Shown here piece after piece: positions 1-11,847 of a stretch of DNA of 64,000 nucleotides. Location of the stretch: contig NC_084802.1 of assembly GCF_963169125.1 (NCBI RefSeq), positions 26,665,107-26,729,106 on the forward strand. The letters run 5' to 3'. The position numbers were made by a program, and so were the translations under genes. This DNA is from Humulus lupulus. Its lineage: Eukaryota; Streptophyta; Magnoliopsida; Rosales; Cannabaceae. Numbering within the stretch: the first letter of the stretch is position 1; every line of letters begins with the position of its first letter. The notes beneath the pieces are model-generated. The model made no database searches. It was given only the letters and a program-made list of their open reading frames with translations, and was not told where the DNA came from.

Positions 1-1175
1 GAGAAGAAAATGAGGGAAATGGGTATATGGGAAATGGGTACACGGGAGTCTACTGTAGAAAAAACTTAGTGATTGGCGCTATTTTATTTTCCCTTCCCGC
101 CTCAAACTTTCTTAATATACAATAACTCTTTTTAAATAGTATTATAACAATGTGTTATGGTAATGGGTGTTTGGTGTAGTGACTTATCCTCTTGCAGTAT
201 TCATTGTGGCCCCTTAGCTTAGCAGGGCCAAACCTTGTGGCTCATAATGTGTTGTTTCTCAGGAGATGATCTCCTGTATTCAACAAGGCCTACAGGCTCG
301 AGCCCAATAGCATGAATAAGTGACCTTTATCCCTAGGTCCCGACCAGGGACTAAAGAGTTTTTATTTGGTGGATTTTTGGCATCCACATCTATACTCACT
401 CTTTTTCAAATGGTTCTTAGGAGTGTTCCAAAGTCCCACCTCTGTCCTCTTATCCTGGTAATTTTGGTAAGGAAAATAGGATAGAAATTCATATGTTATA
501 TGTTTTATATGTTATCTTATGTTTCTTATGTTATGATAAGTATTATGATATGTATGTTTGTAGGCTTGGGCATATGACCCATATGACTAACAAGACCCCA
601 AATAGATTATGGGCATATGACCTGCTTAGCTAGTAGAACCCCACTAATCTCATGGGCATATGACTTGTTAGTCTATGGGACCCCAAGTAATAATGGCCAT
701 TATAGTATGTGTATGAGATAAGTGTTATGTTATGTTTTTATGTTTCTTATGAAATTTATGTATATGAACTGTGTGGTAGATTTTCCTTGCTGGGCATTAG
801 GCTCATTCCTTTTTGTTTATATGTGCAGGAAAATAGCTATAGTGGCGATAAGGTCCGTAAATGCTTGGGGATTGTGTATCGGTGATGAATGGATTCAAGG
901 AGTCGAGAGTTCGATTTTCGAGGATGTAGTCTTGTTTTTATGGTTTTACATGTATTTTTTCCGCACTTGCTATGTAACTCCTTTTTATTTTAAATTATGT
1001 TTTGTTTTTAAAACAATGGGATCCCATATCCTACTTGACAATTTATGTAAGTGACTCTTATTTTTATAAGTTTCCTAATAAAGTTATGGTATTTTTACAA
1101 TGTAAGTTTTATTAAGGATTAGTATGTTTAGTTTTCGTTAATGGTCCAAAAGTCTAGAGTAGTTGGGTCATTACA
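1..1175 (+). mobile_element. Partial LTR of the element-D family (3' part)
   Basis: From about 410 on, this stretch aligns by eye with the complete LTR at 23574-25546. Both share the 'aggagtgtt' and 'ggtaaggaaaatagg' block, a run of repeated TATG-rich sequence, the 'ttttccttgctgggcattaggctcattcct' block (here near 772, there near 25168), and an end in 'gggtcattaca'. The LTR ends at 1175, and the sequence after it belongs to a different LTR, so this is a D-type LTR inserted in the LTR of element F. Its start lies outside the window. Bases 1 to about 400 are not clearly matched to the other copy. Small ORFs here (722-1054) are not considered genes. Confidence 0.7.
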
Positions 1176-1674
1176 ATACTTGTAGCCTGTTGATTAATGA
1201 AACTGATTGGATTGAAGTTTGTTAAATGTTCTTGTTGTTGTCTATGCTTGTTGATCATGGTTTTCTTACTAAGCCTTGGCTCACGAGTGCTACGTGGTGC
1301 AGGTAAAGGAAGAGGGAAGTTGGACCAACCATGAGCTAGAGAGCTTTGGGGGCAGAGTGTACATTGACAGCTGCTCGACTGCCACGACCGATGGAATTAC
1401 AAGAACTAGGGTTCAAAACTGTAACTTGCCATTTAGACTGCCTTTTGTTGTACCAACTTTTGAGGGTTGTTTTCAACCATGTAAACCTTATTTTTGGGAT
1501 CCTATGTATCAAACCTTTATTTTAATGAAAATAAATCATTTTATGATCAAAATATTTTAACCCTAACCTATTAGATGACTTTCGAAACACATTTATATTC
1601 AAACGACCTGAGTAGCAGATCTTGCACTATTTTAAACACACAGTGTAACGATCTTGGTTACACAGAACGTTACA
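1176..1674 (+). mobile_element. 3' tail of the 5' LTR of chromovirus element F
   Basis: The tail of a long Ty3/gypsy LTR. It carries the block 'ggctcacgagtgctacgtgg' near 1277, found in every Tekay-type LTR of this window in one orientation or the other, and ends in 'cacagaacgttaca', the TGTAACG...CGTTACA terminal pattern of this LTR family. A primer binding site follows three bases later. The upstream part of this LTR is displaced by the D-type LTR ending at 1175. Confidence 0.8.
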
Positions 1675-1677
1675 ACT

Positions 1678-1690
1678 TGGTATCAGAGCA
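1678..1690 (+). other. Primer binding site, initiator-Met tRNA type
   Basis: TGGTATCAGAGCA directly follows the LTR end at 1674. This is the usual plant retroelement primer site complementary to the 3' end of initiator methionine tRNA, where minus-strand cDNA synthesis begins. It fixes the LTR/internal border and the plus orientation of element F. Confidence 0.9.
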
Positions 1691-2096
1691 GTCTAGGTTT
1701 AAGGGTTCCTAAAGGCTGGCTAGGCATGTACACTCAATGCTAAAGACAAGCTCGACTCAGGGTTTGGTAACCATATATGTGATTATATACTTAAATGTTT
1801 AAATGAAATGTAAATGCATTATCTATGTGATTAATAGGGACCATGAGATATACTGATAGGGCCTGACCCTTGACTACTATGTGAATATGTTAAGGCGTGC
1901 TTATTAGCATTACTACTGTATTTAAATAATTGTTTCTATGCTTGTTTGCATCATGATTGTGCATTGTGGCTTGGATATTGGCGTTGGACCAAGGAATGAA
2001 TATAAACTTGTCATCATTGCTTGACTAGTCGAGTCATTGATTGCAGATAAACTTGGATATTTATGCATCCAAGGTGATCAATACGACTAGTCGGCA

Positions 2097-3126
2097 ATGG
2101 GGTCGAATCTAGAGATGAGGAGCAGGGCCAGAACCCTTCGCCAACCCTTGAGAATTGGCAGTAGTTGCTTGCTGATATGCAAGATAGAGTTTAAAGTCAA
2201 GAAGAGCAGATTCACCTTTTGAGGCAGCAGGCTCCATCAGAGAGTGTTGCACCTAACTTGCCACCTATTGTGGCACCAACTGTACAGCCACCTGAGATTG
2301 GAAACAGGTGGGATCCACTCTATGAAAGATTCAGGAGACAACATCCTCCAACCTTTGAGGGAGGAACAGATCCACTGAAGGCTGAACAGCAGATGAGATG
2401 ATTACCTCCATCTTGGATTTTATAAGGGTGTAAGGTAATGATAGGGTGGCCTGTGCCACCTATATTCTTAGAGAGGATGCTCGCATTTGGTGGGAGGTGG
2501 CATCCTAGACTAGAGACATTTCTTCACTGAGTTGGGATGGATTCAGAGATCTATTCAACCAGAATTAGTATAACGTTGCCGTCAGGGCGTCGAAGATGAA
2601 TGAGTTCACTGGGTTAGTGCAGGGCAGTATGACAGTTACTGAGTATGCCCTAAAGCTTGATAGGCTGGTGAAGTTTGCACCAGATCTAGTGCCTATAGAT
2701 GCAGCTAGGCAGGACAGGTTTATTCGAGGGCTTAATGCTATGATAGCCCGAGAAGTGAGGATCACATTAGTACCTGGGGAAACGACTTATGCCCAAGCGG
2801 TTGAAAATGTCCTCTCGGCTGAGGAGGTAGAGAACAAGATATGGAGGGAGAACATTGCGAGACGGGATGTTCATAGGACAGTGCCTCCATTTACAGGGTC
2901 TGGTAGGGGTAGAGGCCCCAGCGATTAGAATAAAAAGACCCCTGACACTTCGACCACTGCTGGTCTTGATAGGAGGGGCCAGGGTGCCTAGGGTGGCCGC
3001 TAGGGAGGTGGTGAGTCATGGAGGAGGTATCCAGATTGTACTAGATCCAGGAATCGCCATCTAGGTGAATGCCGAACAAAGGCATGTTAGTTGTGCGGGG
3101 TGGTTGGACACCTCAAGAAGGATTGC
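2097..3126 (+). pseudogene. Element F gag remnant with CCHC zinc knuckle
   Basis: Decayed gag of a Ty3/gypsy chromovirus; gag forms the virus-like particle. Readable pieces are an N-terminal segment (2219-2398) with WDPLYERFRRQHPPTFEG, then 'VACATYILREDARIWWEV' (2440-2505), then a 110-residue open piece (2596-2925) starting MNEFTGLVQGSMTVTEYALK, typical of the retrotransposon gag domain. A C-x2-C-x4-H-x4-C zinc knuckle lies at 3085-3126, but one of its spacer codons is TAG. Stops near 2398, 2505 and 2565 and frame changes show it is dead. A start at ATG 2097 is a guess; no continuous frame links it to the rest. Confidence 0.85.
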
Positions 3127-3239
3127 TCGACGTTGAAGAAAGAGGAACCAGGGAAGGAGAACAGCTTGACTCCAGCTCGAATGTTCACCTTGACACAGGT
3201 AGAGGCTGAGGCTAGTCCCTCGACAGTTATAGGTCAACT

Positions 3240-5170
3240 TTTAGCGCTGGCTTTTCATATACTGTATTGATTGACTTTGGTGCTACACATTCATTTGTTT
3301 CTAGTAAAGTGATTGATAGATTGTGTAGGCCTAGTGAGTATTATACTGCAGAGTTTGGGACTATACTGTCTACATGGGAGCTGGTAGTTTCTATGAGATG
3401 GATTAGAGCACTGCCAGTGATGGTGGATAGGAGGGAACTATCAGTAGATTTGATTGAGTTGGGGATGGACGATTTTGATATGATTTTGGGGATGGATTGG
3501 ATAGTTAGATATGAGGCCACTATAGATTGCAGAAAGAAGATGGTGACTTTCGAGCCAGAGGGTGAGGACACTTTTGTTTTTGTGGGTGCTATGCATGGAC
3601 CCTGCATTCCTATGATATCAACGTTGAAGGCTAGGGACCTATTAAAAGGAGGTTGTATAGGCTTTCTAGCTAGTGTGGTGGATACCACTAGAGTTACGCC
3701 AATGGGGCCAGGAGAGACTAGACTGGTATGCAAGTTCTTAGACGTGTTTCCTAAAGACTTATTGGGATTGCTGCTGCACAGGGAAATTCAGTTCGTTATT
3801 GAGTTAGCACCAGGTACAAAGCTAGTGTCAAGGGCACCATATGGGATGTCTCCAGAAGAGTTAAAGAAGTTTAAAATACAATTGCAGGAGCTTCTAGACT
3901 TGGGATTTATCAGACCTAGCTTCTCGCCGTGGGGTGCTCTAGTTTTATTTGTGAAGAAGAAGGATGGGACTCTGAGAATGTGTATAGATTACAGGGATTT
4001 GAACAAGTTGACCATCAAGAACAAGTACTCCCTACCAAGGATAGATGACCTGTTTGACCAGCTGTATGGTAAGACAGTATTCTTGAAGATTGATTTTCAA
4101 TCTGGTTATCACTAGCTGAGGATCAAGGACGAGGACATTCCAAAGACGACCTTCCGTACGAGGTATAGGCATTATGAGTTCTTGGTCTTATTGTTTGGTT
4201 TGACCAATGCCCCAGCAACGTTTATGGATATGATGAACATGGTGTTCAAGGACTTTTTAGATAAATTCGTGATTGTCTTCATTGACGGCATCCTAGTTTA
4301 TTCCAGTTCAGAGGCAGAGCATGAGCCATCTCCAACTAGTATTGCAGAGATTGAGAGAGCATCGAGTGTATGCTAAGTTTAAGAAGTGTGAGTTCTGTCT
4401 ACCTAAAGTGGCATTCCTCGTACACATTGTTAGTGGAGATGGGATTAAGTTAGATCCGGCCAAGATAGAAGCATTTAGGGATTGGTCGAGGCCAAGGAAC
4501 GCCTTGGAGGTTAGGAGCTTCCTTGGATTAGCAGGATATTATAGAAGGTTCGTTGAAGGGTTTTCAAAGATTGTCAAGCCGTCGACTGAGTTGACACAGA
4601 AGAATATGAGGTTCACCTAGTCAGAAAAGTGTGAGGGTAGCTTTTAGGAGTTGAAGCGACGATTGATTACTGCTCCGGTGTTGAGCCTCCCTTCGGGGGG
4701 AGGGAAGTTTGTATTGTACTGTGATGCATCGAGATTACGGTTGGGATGCGTGTTGATATAGAATGAGAAGGTTATTGCCTATGCGTTGCGACAGTTAAAG
4801 GAATATGAGCAGCAGAACCCTACCTATGATTTGGAACTGGTAGCAGTGGTATTCGCACTAAAAGTTTGGCGACATTACTTGTATGGAGAGAAATACAAGA
4901 TATACACTGATCATAAGAGTTTGAAGTATTTCTTCACCCAGAAGGACTTAAAGATGAGACAAAGACATTGGCTGGAATTGGTAAAGGACTATGACTGTGA
5001 CATCATTTACCACCCAGGAAAAGCCAATGTAGTGGTAGATGCATTGAGACAGAGGAGGCCAGGGCAATTGTTTGGTTCGAAGCAGATATTGAAGGAACTA
5101 GCAGAAGAGATGGCTAGAGCGAGGATAGAGCTGGTTGTGGGTCGGTTGGCCAACACTACTCTATAGTCTA
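3240..5170 (+). pseudogene. Element F pol remnant: protease, RT, RNase H
   Basis: Order protease, reverse transcriptase, RNase H is that of Ty3/gypsy. The protease motif at 3270 reads DFGATHSF where the family has D[ST]GA. RT follows with '[19 protein letters not shown]', [17 protein letters not shown] and, at about 4284, FIDG in place of the catalytic FIDD/YVDD, so the third metal-binding aspartate is lost. RNase H shows 'YCDAS' and '[14 protein letters not shown]' (4900-4945). Stops: TAG 4113, 4618, 4645, 4759, 5164. A small deletion near 4322 shifts the frame. The stops at 4113, 4645, 4759 and 5164 fit CAG to TAG. The reading is cut just upstream of integrase, where the LTR at 5171 begins. 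Confidence 0.92.
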
Positions 5171-7486
5171 TGTAACGCCCTGGATAGCCAAGACCGCTAC
5201 ACTGTGTACTTATAAAGGTGCGGGACCTGCTAATCAAGTCATTAATTAAAAAACGTGTCACTAAACATGTATGAGCTAGGGTTAAAAAGGTTTTGGTCTC
5301 AAAAGTTTCACTTTATATAATTAAGCAGTGTAATACATGGGATCCCAAAAAGAAATAGAGTTTAAAAAGTTGGTTTACGGAATTTCATAAAATACAAACA
5401 ACCATCAGCCATACTAAGGCAAAATAGACATTTCTGGTTTTTGCGCCCCTGCCTAAGCCCCAACCGTGGCGGCTGAGCAGCTGGTCATGTGCATTCGGAC
5501 GCAGAGCTCTCCAAGTCAGGGCTAATCAAGCTTGCCCTTGCCTTTACCTGCACCACGTAGCACCCGTGAGCTAAGGCCTAGCAAGAAAACATAATGTGCA
5601 ACACAAACAATAATAACAAATAGTCAATTCTTTAAGCACGATCAACCATCAAATAATCCACATTAGCCATTCAGCATATAATCAGAATCAAGGGTGCAAC
5701 TAATCACAGATAACATTCAAGTTTCATAATAATCAGGTCACATAATAGTCAGGGCTGACAACTTAGGCCGCACCCTCTGTTTACCCCACTGACTCCGGCC
5801 CGCTTAAACCGAGCTCAGTGCATATTAAGCTGTCCTCGGCTACCAATGGCCAAGCTGCGCCCTGTGCGCTAGTGTAACCCTTGGCACTCTTAGGCCGTTG
5901 GTTCACTGTTTAGTTTACATGGCATAATACCATCCTTTCAAGCATACACATTAGGGAACCCTTAGTCCCATTACAGATATACAACCAGGTACAGTTTTCT
6001 TACCTTTAGTCTTTGCGTTCACTAACTACGAGTGACGCTCCTCAAGCACGATCCATTCCCGAGCCCTACCTTTAACACCTAGTCACAACCAAGGTATTGG
6101 GTTTCATTAATATTCAAGTAAAGGTCTCTGGGTACAATACCAGCTTCCGGGACATCGAATTCCACCAAGCACGGTGGGGAAATCGATCCTGAGCACCCTA
6201 GACTACATTCCCGTGCCCAAAATCCCCAAATGTTCAAGTGTGCACCTAAGGGCTGCGGCCCTTGAAGCCTAGCCACAGCCTGCCCCTAAAACAGAGCCAA
6301 GCCCCCTCCCAGAGAGCAGACACTCGCCTCGGCCCTATCCTTGGGCGCCGCGACGCTTCCCTTTGGCCGAGCCTCCCTGGCTCCTTCGCATCCTAGGGCC
6401 GCAGTGCTCTAGAATAGAGCCGCGGCCCTTCCCTTCGTGCCCAGAAAATTAACCATTCCTAGCATCTAAACCTTATCTAAAACCATCCCAAAGCTCCCTA
6501 ATTCAAGACCCATTAATCACAACACTTTTATCATGACTCTAACAACATAATCCAACAGAAAAACCAGGTTAAAACTCATTAAAATCCCATTTTTAATTTC
6601 TGAAACTCAAGAACTTAAGAACACAGAAACCAATAATGGAACACCAGAATTCAGTCATTAACTTTATGGATTCAAGCTTACCTCCACTGCAGAATCACTT
6701 CTCTAAGCAAAATCCAAGCCAACTCCCAAGCTTTCCACCTTAATTCAACCTTGAGATTAAGAACCTAGGAATCCTTAGTTTTCAATCCATGAACCTTATA
6801 ATCAATTAGTCAAAATTAAATTCAGTGCTTACCTTAGTTTATGGTTGAATTCCCTGGCTGAAATTGAGCTCTTTCCTCAAAGCTCTATCCTCAAATCACT
6901 GAATTCCTAGCTGAATTCACCTTGGTTTTCACTAATTTTCTTGAGAGAGATGAGAAAAGGAGGGCTGAACAATAGAGGGTCGGTCTATTTTGTTCCACTA
7001 GCTTCTGTTTTGGCTAAGTCTAACTTTGGCTAATTAAGTCAATCCCGAGGCTCGGGGTGTCAGAAACGTCCCCGAGGGCAAAACGGTAAAATTCCCCAAC
7101 ATTCCCGCCTAGACTTCCTAACCTTAAATATATCTCCATATATTTATTTTACATAACCCGATAGTCTAAATAACTACCTGATACCTAAAATACCCCTGAC
7201 TTATCCAAAGTCAAATATTAAGCCCCGTTGTGACTTCTCCTGCTATCTAGCTCCCTAGGATCGCCTCAAGTAGTTCTCTGCTAACCTGCTTACATAATAA
7301 TGTGGTTCTCACAAATACTATATATATATATCACATTTACATTCATATAATCATACGCGCATTTTTATCATATAGTTATGCATTTAAATCAACAAATTCG
7401 TTCAAATCACATATAAGTCAATTATGCCCTCCCGGCACACTAATCAAGGCCCTTAAGCCTTATTAGAAAATTTTGGGGTCGTTACA
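5171..7486 (-). mobile_element. 3' LTR of element I (minus strand)
   Basis: A 2316-bp LTR in reverse orientation. It begins on the plus strand with TGTAACGCCCTGGATAGCC and ends in 'ggggtcgttaca', after which the reverse complement of a polypurine tract and integrase coding sequence follow. It belongs to the same subfamily as the LTR at 15012-17351 and the solo LTR at 28598-30898; the first 100 bases are nearly identical to the copy at 15012. It interrupts element F at 5170. No second flank of F is visible, so the target duplication cannot be checked. Confidence 0.9.
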
Positions 7487-7505
7487 ACAATCCCCTCCTA
7501 ATGAC
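7487..7505 (-). other. Polypurine tract of element I
   Basis: Read on the minus strand, a purine-rich run (TTAGGAGGGGATTG) directly precedes the LTR. This is where plus-strand cDNA synthesis starts, and it marks the internal/3' LTR border of a minus-strand element. The same tract with small changes recurs next to the LTRs at 11168, 17352 and 32197. Confidence 0.75.
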
Positions 7506-8952
7506 AATTTCGTCCTCGAAATTTACCTGACTAGCTCGGGATATTGATCCCGCATCGCTGACTCTAACTCCCAGGTCGCTTCCTCGACCTTGCTATTTCT
7601 CCACAACACCTTAACTAACGGAATTGTCTTATTCCGTAATACTTTGTCCTTCCAATCCAAAATCTAGACTGGTCACTCTTCATAGGAAAAATCTGTCTGT
7701 AACTCTAAGTCCTCATACCTCAGTACATGCGTTGTATCTGAAACATACTTCCGCAACATGGAGACATGGAATACATCGTGAACCCCTGACAACGACGGTG
7801 GCAAGGCCAACCTATAAGCCACCTGTCCAATCCTCTCCAGGACCTCAAAAGGTCCAACAAACCGAGGGCTCAACTTGCCCTTTACTCCGAATCTCCTTAC
7901 TCCTCTCAATGGTGAGACTCACAGAAACACATGGTCCCCAACCTGGAACTCCACGTTCCTACGCTTAGGATCAGCGTAGCTTTTCTTTCTTCTCTGCGAA
8001 GCAAGCATTCTGTCTCGAATCTTCTCAATAGCCTCATTAGTCTTCTGAACCATATTTGGTCCTAAGTTCCTCCTCTCTCACATCTCATCCCAATGTATGG
8101 GTGATCTACATTTTCTCCCATATAACATCTCATTAGGGGCCACCCCAATCATGGACTGATAACTATTGTTATACGAGAATTCAATCAACGATAAGTACTT
8201 ACTCCAAGACCCCTCGAAATCAATCACACACGCCCTAAGAATGTCCTCCAATACTTGAATCGTCCTCTCAGACTGTCCATCAGTCTAAGGATGAAAAGTT
8301 GTGCTAAATTTCAACTGAGTCCCCATAGCTTTCTGTAGAGCTCCCCAAAACATAGAGGTAAAGATGGGATCTCGATCAAACACAATAGACTTTGGAACCC
8401 CATGGAGATGAACTATACTGTTCCACTGTATAGGTCGATTTCAGTGGTAGAAAATGAGCTGACTTGGTGTATTTGTCAACTATAACCCACACCGAGTCAC
8501 AAAGTCCACTGTCCTGGGTAATCCTCCCACAAAATCCATCGTGATGTCCTCCCACTTCCATTCTGGGATACCCAAAGGCTGAAGCAATCCCGCTGGTCGC
8601 TGATGCTCAGCCTTTACCTGCTGACATGTCAAACATCTAGACATATACTCTACCACATCCCGGGCCACCAGTATAATGTTCGAAGATCCTGATATATCTT
8701 TGTGGTACCCAGATGAAGAGAGTATGGCGTAGTGTGTGACTCATCCAGTATGTCTCGTTTGATCTTCTCATCTGTTGGAACACAAATCTGCCCCTGATAT
8801 TGAAGCATACTAGTCTCAGAGACGAAATAATCCTTAGCTGACCCCGCAAAAATATGCCGCCTGACTTCCTGCAACCGCACATCCACCAATTGCCCCTCCT
8901 TAATCCTCACTAGCAGGGTCGACTGAAAGGTAATATTAGCTAACTGGCCCAC
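7506..8952 (-). pseudogene. Element I integrase and C-terminal region, broken
   Basis: Minus-strand pol 3' end of a Tekay/Del-type chromovirus. The piece 8952-8650 covers the region before integrase and the HH half of its HHCC zinc-binding domain, ending YWWPGMW. A shifted frame (8668-8480) holds '[11 protein letters not shown]' and the first catalytic aspartate in [11 protein letters not shown]. The core between about 8480 and 8090 is scrambled by stops and frameshifts. The piece 7909-7673 has the GPF/Y motif (RFVGPFEVL) and [12 protein letters not shown]. The reading is cut at 8952 by the LTR of element G, so RT, protease and gag are absent. Confidence 0.88.
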
Positions 8953-11167
8953 TGTAACGCCCTACTGCCTTAGAGTCGTTACTAAGTGAGTTTAAAATGT
9001 GCGTTTAACTCGTTAATCGAGATTTTAGGACAAAAAGTGTGATTAAGCTATAAACAGAGTTATAAACTTTGAAAATAATTCCATTTTCTGAAAATCATAA
9101 AGTGTTTGACACTTGGGATCCCAAAATACTGTTTAGAAATATTTACAACTTATAATTACAACCCGGGTCGACTAGACGACAAAATCTAAGTTTTAATACA
9201 ACCCTCTCCCAAAATCATTGGCTGTGGTAGCCAGGCAGGCCAAACATGTACGTGTCGCTTCACACTCTCCGTACTCATGGTTGGTCGACTTTCCCCTTGC
9301 CCTTACCTGCACCACAGAGCACCCGTGAGCCAAAGCCTAGCAAGAAAACCTTCACAAGCAGGAACATATGCATAACAAACACATAGCATATAAATAGGCC
9401 ATCAATAGGATAAACACATACGGCCAAGCCGTCCCAGGCGCTTTACTAGGCACTGGGTTTGCGGTCCACACCGTGAGGATATCCCAGGTATCCTTTAGGG
9501 TCTCGGCCCGGAAACTCTCACTCCACGTGCTCAATGCTGCTCCCGGCCCTTTGTCGTACTCGGCCTTGCACTCAACGTGCCCAAAGCCGTTCCCGGCCCC
9601 TGCCGACCTCGGCTTGCGCTGTTCCCGGACCCTGCCGACCTCGGCCTGCGCCGTTCCCGGCTCTTGCCGAACACTTACACATTTGCATTCTTAGCATAAT
9701 AAACATACACTTAACATTAACAAACTCAAACAAAGGGCTACGCCTTGCAATTCAAACATATTGGGCCCAGCCCTGCATATAAGCTCCATGGGAACAGGGG
9801 TTTTCTTACCTGCGTCCCGAGCTCTTAGAGCACCGATATCCCGAGCACTATCCTTTAACTTGAGCCTCGTCGAAACCCTAGTCACAACACATTAACCATA
9901 TTCATCCATCAAGTTCTAATCCATTAAATAACTTTGAGCCATATCTCTAATTTCCGGGACCTTGAATTCTACAATCCGGGTGATAAAATCCATCCCGAGC
10001 CTTAACTTTTGAGTTCCCAAGCCTAAACACACTTGAAAACACAAAATGGCACCAAGAGCCATGACCCTATAAGACCATGCCGCGTCTAGCCTCGAAACAG
10101 AGGCTAACACCTCCCTGAAACACGCACGGGCCACGACGCACTTGACCAAGCGCCGCAGCGTGCCTCAAGCACCATGGCCTCCCAAGGCCGCGCGCACACA
10201 CGAGCCGCGGCATCCCCCTCCTAGGGCCGCGACCCTCGCCTCCAAATCCAGAAATCTCCATCTTTTCCTGCATTTTCTTCAAACCAACTCACCCAAAACC
10301 AAACTAGCAATTCCAGATAATCATCACAAAAGTTCTAGCCCAGTTTTAACATCAAAAACCTGCTCCAAAAACTTAGCTAAACACCCTAGAACAGATCAAA
10401 TCCTACTCACATGCATTTCCTAAGAAAACAGTAGAAATCAACCATAATTCTCAGAGTTAGAACTTACCCTTACTAAGTTTTGATTCAAAGTTGATCCCCT
10501 AAATTCCCAACTTCAATTCCTTAAGCTCCAAGCCCCAATTTACTGGTTAGAATCTCCCAAGCTCTACCCCAATTCTAGTTCTTGACTGATTTCTTTCCCT
10601 TGCTTGTTTCCTTGAGTTTGTCTTAAAGAGTAAAGATGAGAGAGATTAGAAACTATCTTCAGCTGGGAAGGGAAAGTGAATGTCGGTTTCTAAGTCTCCA
10701 AAAGCTTCATAGACTTTGTTTTATTTAACTTAAGCTTTATGGTTACCTCAAGGCTCGGGGTGCCAAAAACGTCCCCGAGGGCAAAATGGTAAATTTCCCC
10801 AATATCCCCTCCTAGACATTCTAACCTCATATATATCTCCAAATATTTATTTCCATAACTCGATAACCCCATAATACATCTAACACCCAAAAATACCCTT
10901 CGACTCGCCCTGAGTCGGATTCTCAACCCCGTTGTGACTTTCTGGCTAACTGCTCTCTAGAACTGTCTCGGATCGTGCTACACAGATATATAACACACAC
11001 ATATCATATTTATCACATTTATGCACCTAAATCCCCACATGCATATTTAATTCAACTAAACATGCATCTCTATCACATATTCACATATTAGCATATTAAT
11101 TCATTTATTGCCCTCCGGGAACGCTAACCAAGGCCCTAAGCCCTATTAGCAAATTTGGGTCGTTACA
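8953..11167 (-). mobile_element. 3' LTR of element G (minus strand)
   Basis: A 2215-bp reverse LTR, from TGTAACGCCCTACTGCCTTAG to 'tttgggtcgttaca', followed by a polypurine tract in reverse. It is a different subfamily from the LTR at 5171: the terminal bases and the 9190-9410 segment match the orphan fragment at 20066-20281. It carries the shared 'gtgcaggtaaag' block in reverse near 9305. It sits in element I, with 'cccac' at 8948-8952 as the candidate target site; the partner copy is not present. Confidence 0.88.
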
Positions 11168-11396
11168 ACTATCCCCTCCTTACAGAAATTTCATCCTCGA
11201 AATTACCTGAACAACTCGGGATACCGCTCCCTCATCTCTGACTCAAGTTCCCACGTCGCCTCCTCAACCTTGTTATTCCTCCACAGCACTTTCACCAAGG
11301 CGATGGTCTTGCTCCGCAAGACTTTATCTTTCCGGTCAAGAACCTGAACTGACTTCTCCTCATAGGACAAATCCTTATCAAGCTCCAGATTATCAT
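10977..11396. repeat. 420-bp direct duplication, copy 1
   Basis: Contains the last 191 bp of the G LTR as read on the plus strand (10977-11167), the polypurine tract and 229 bp of pol C-terminus. The same 420 bp occurs at 11428-11847. By eye I count about three substitutions between copies (ctctatcac/ctttatcac, attaattcat/attaaatcat, gacaaatcc/gacagatcc). Confidence 0.9.
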
Positions 11397-11427
11397 GCTA
11401 CACAGATATATAACACACACATATCGT
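11397..11427. repeat. 31-bp partial third copy between the duplicated units
   Basis: GCTACACAGATATATAACAC and the following bases repeat the first 29-31 bp of the 420-bp unit, so the unit start occurs three times in a row (10977, 11397, 11428). It suggests replication slippage or unequal exchange at this TATA/ACAC-rich spot. Confidence 0.88.
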
Positions 11428-11847
11428 GCTACACAGATATATAACACACACATATCATATTTATCACATTTATGCACCTAAATCCCCACATGCATATTTA
11501 ATTCAACTAAACATGCATCTTTATCACATATTCACATATTAGCATATTAAATCATTTATTGCCCTCCGGGAACGCTAACCAAGGCCCTAAGCCCTATTAG
11601 CAAATTTGGGTCGTTACAACTATCCCCTCCTTACAGAAATTTCATCCTCGAAATTACCTGAACAACTCGGGATACCGCTCCCTCATCTCTGACTCAAGTT
11701 CCCACGTCGCCTCCTCAACCTTGTTATTCCTCCACAGCACTTTCACCAAGGCGATGGTCTTGCTCCGCAAGACTTTATCTTTCCGGTCAAGAACCTGAAC
11801 TGACTTCTCCTCATAGGACAGATCCTTATCAAGCTCCAGATTATCAT
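11428..11847. repeat. 420-bp direct duplication, copy 2
   Basis: Same composition as copy 1: a 191-bp LTR part ending 'gggtcgttaca' at 11618, then polypurine tract and pol C-terminus. This copy is the one continuous with the rest of G's pol reading, so copy 1 with the full LTR is separated from pol by an extra LTR end. Confidence 0.9.

Noticed and set aside
1678..1690. tRNA gene suggested by TGGTATCAGAGC
   Set aside because: Only the short primer site is present; no cloverleaf or A/B boxes surround it.
3341..3733. 130-codon antisense ORF across the F protease
   Set aside because: Shadow of the real sense protease/RT reading.
10142..10423. 93-codon ORF in the G LTR
   Set aside because: Antisense LTR sequence with no domain; sibling LTRs do not keep the frame.
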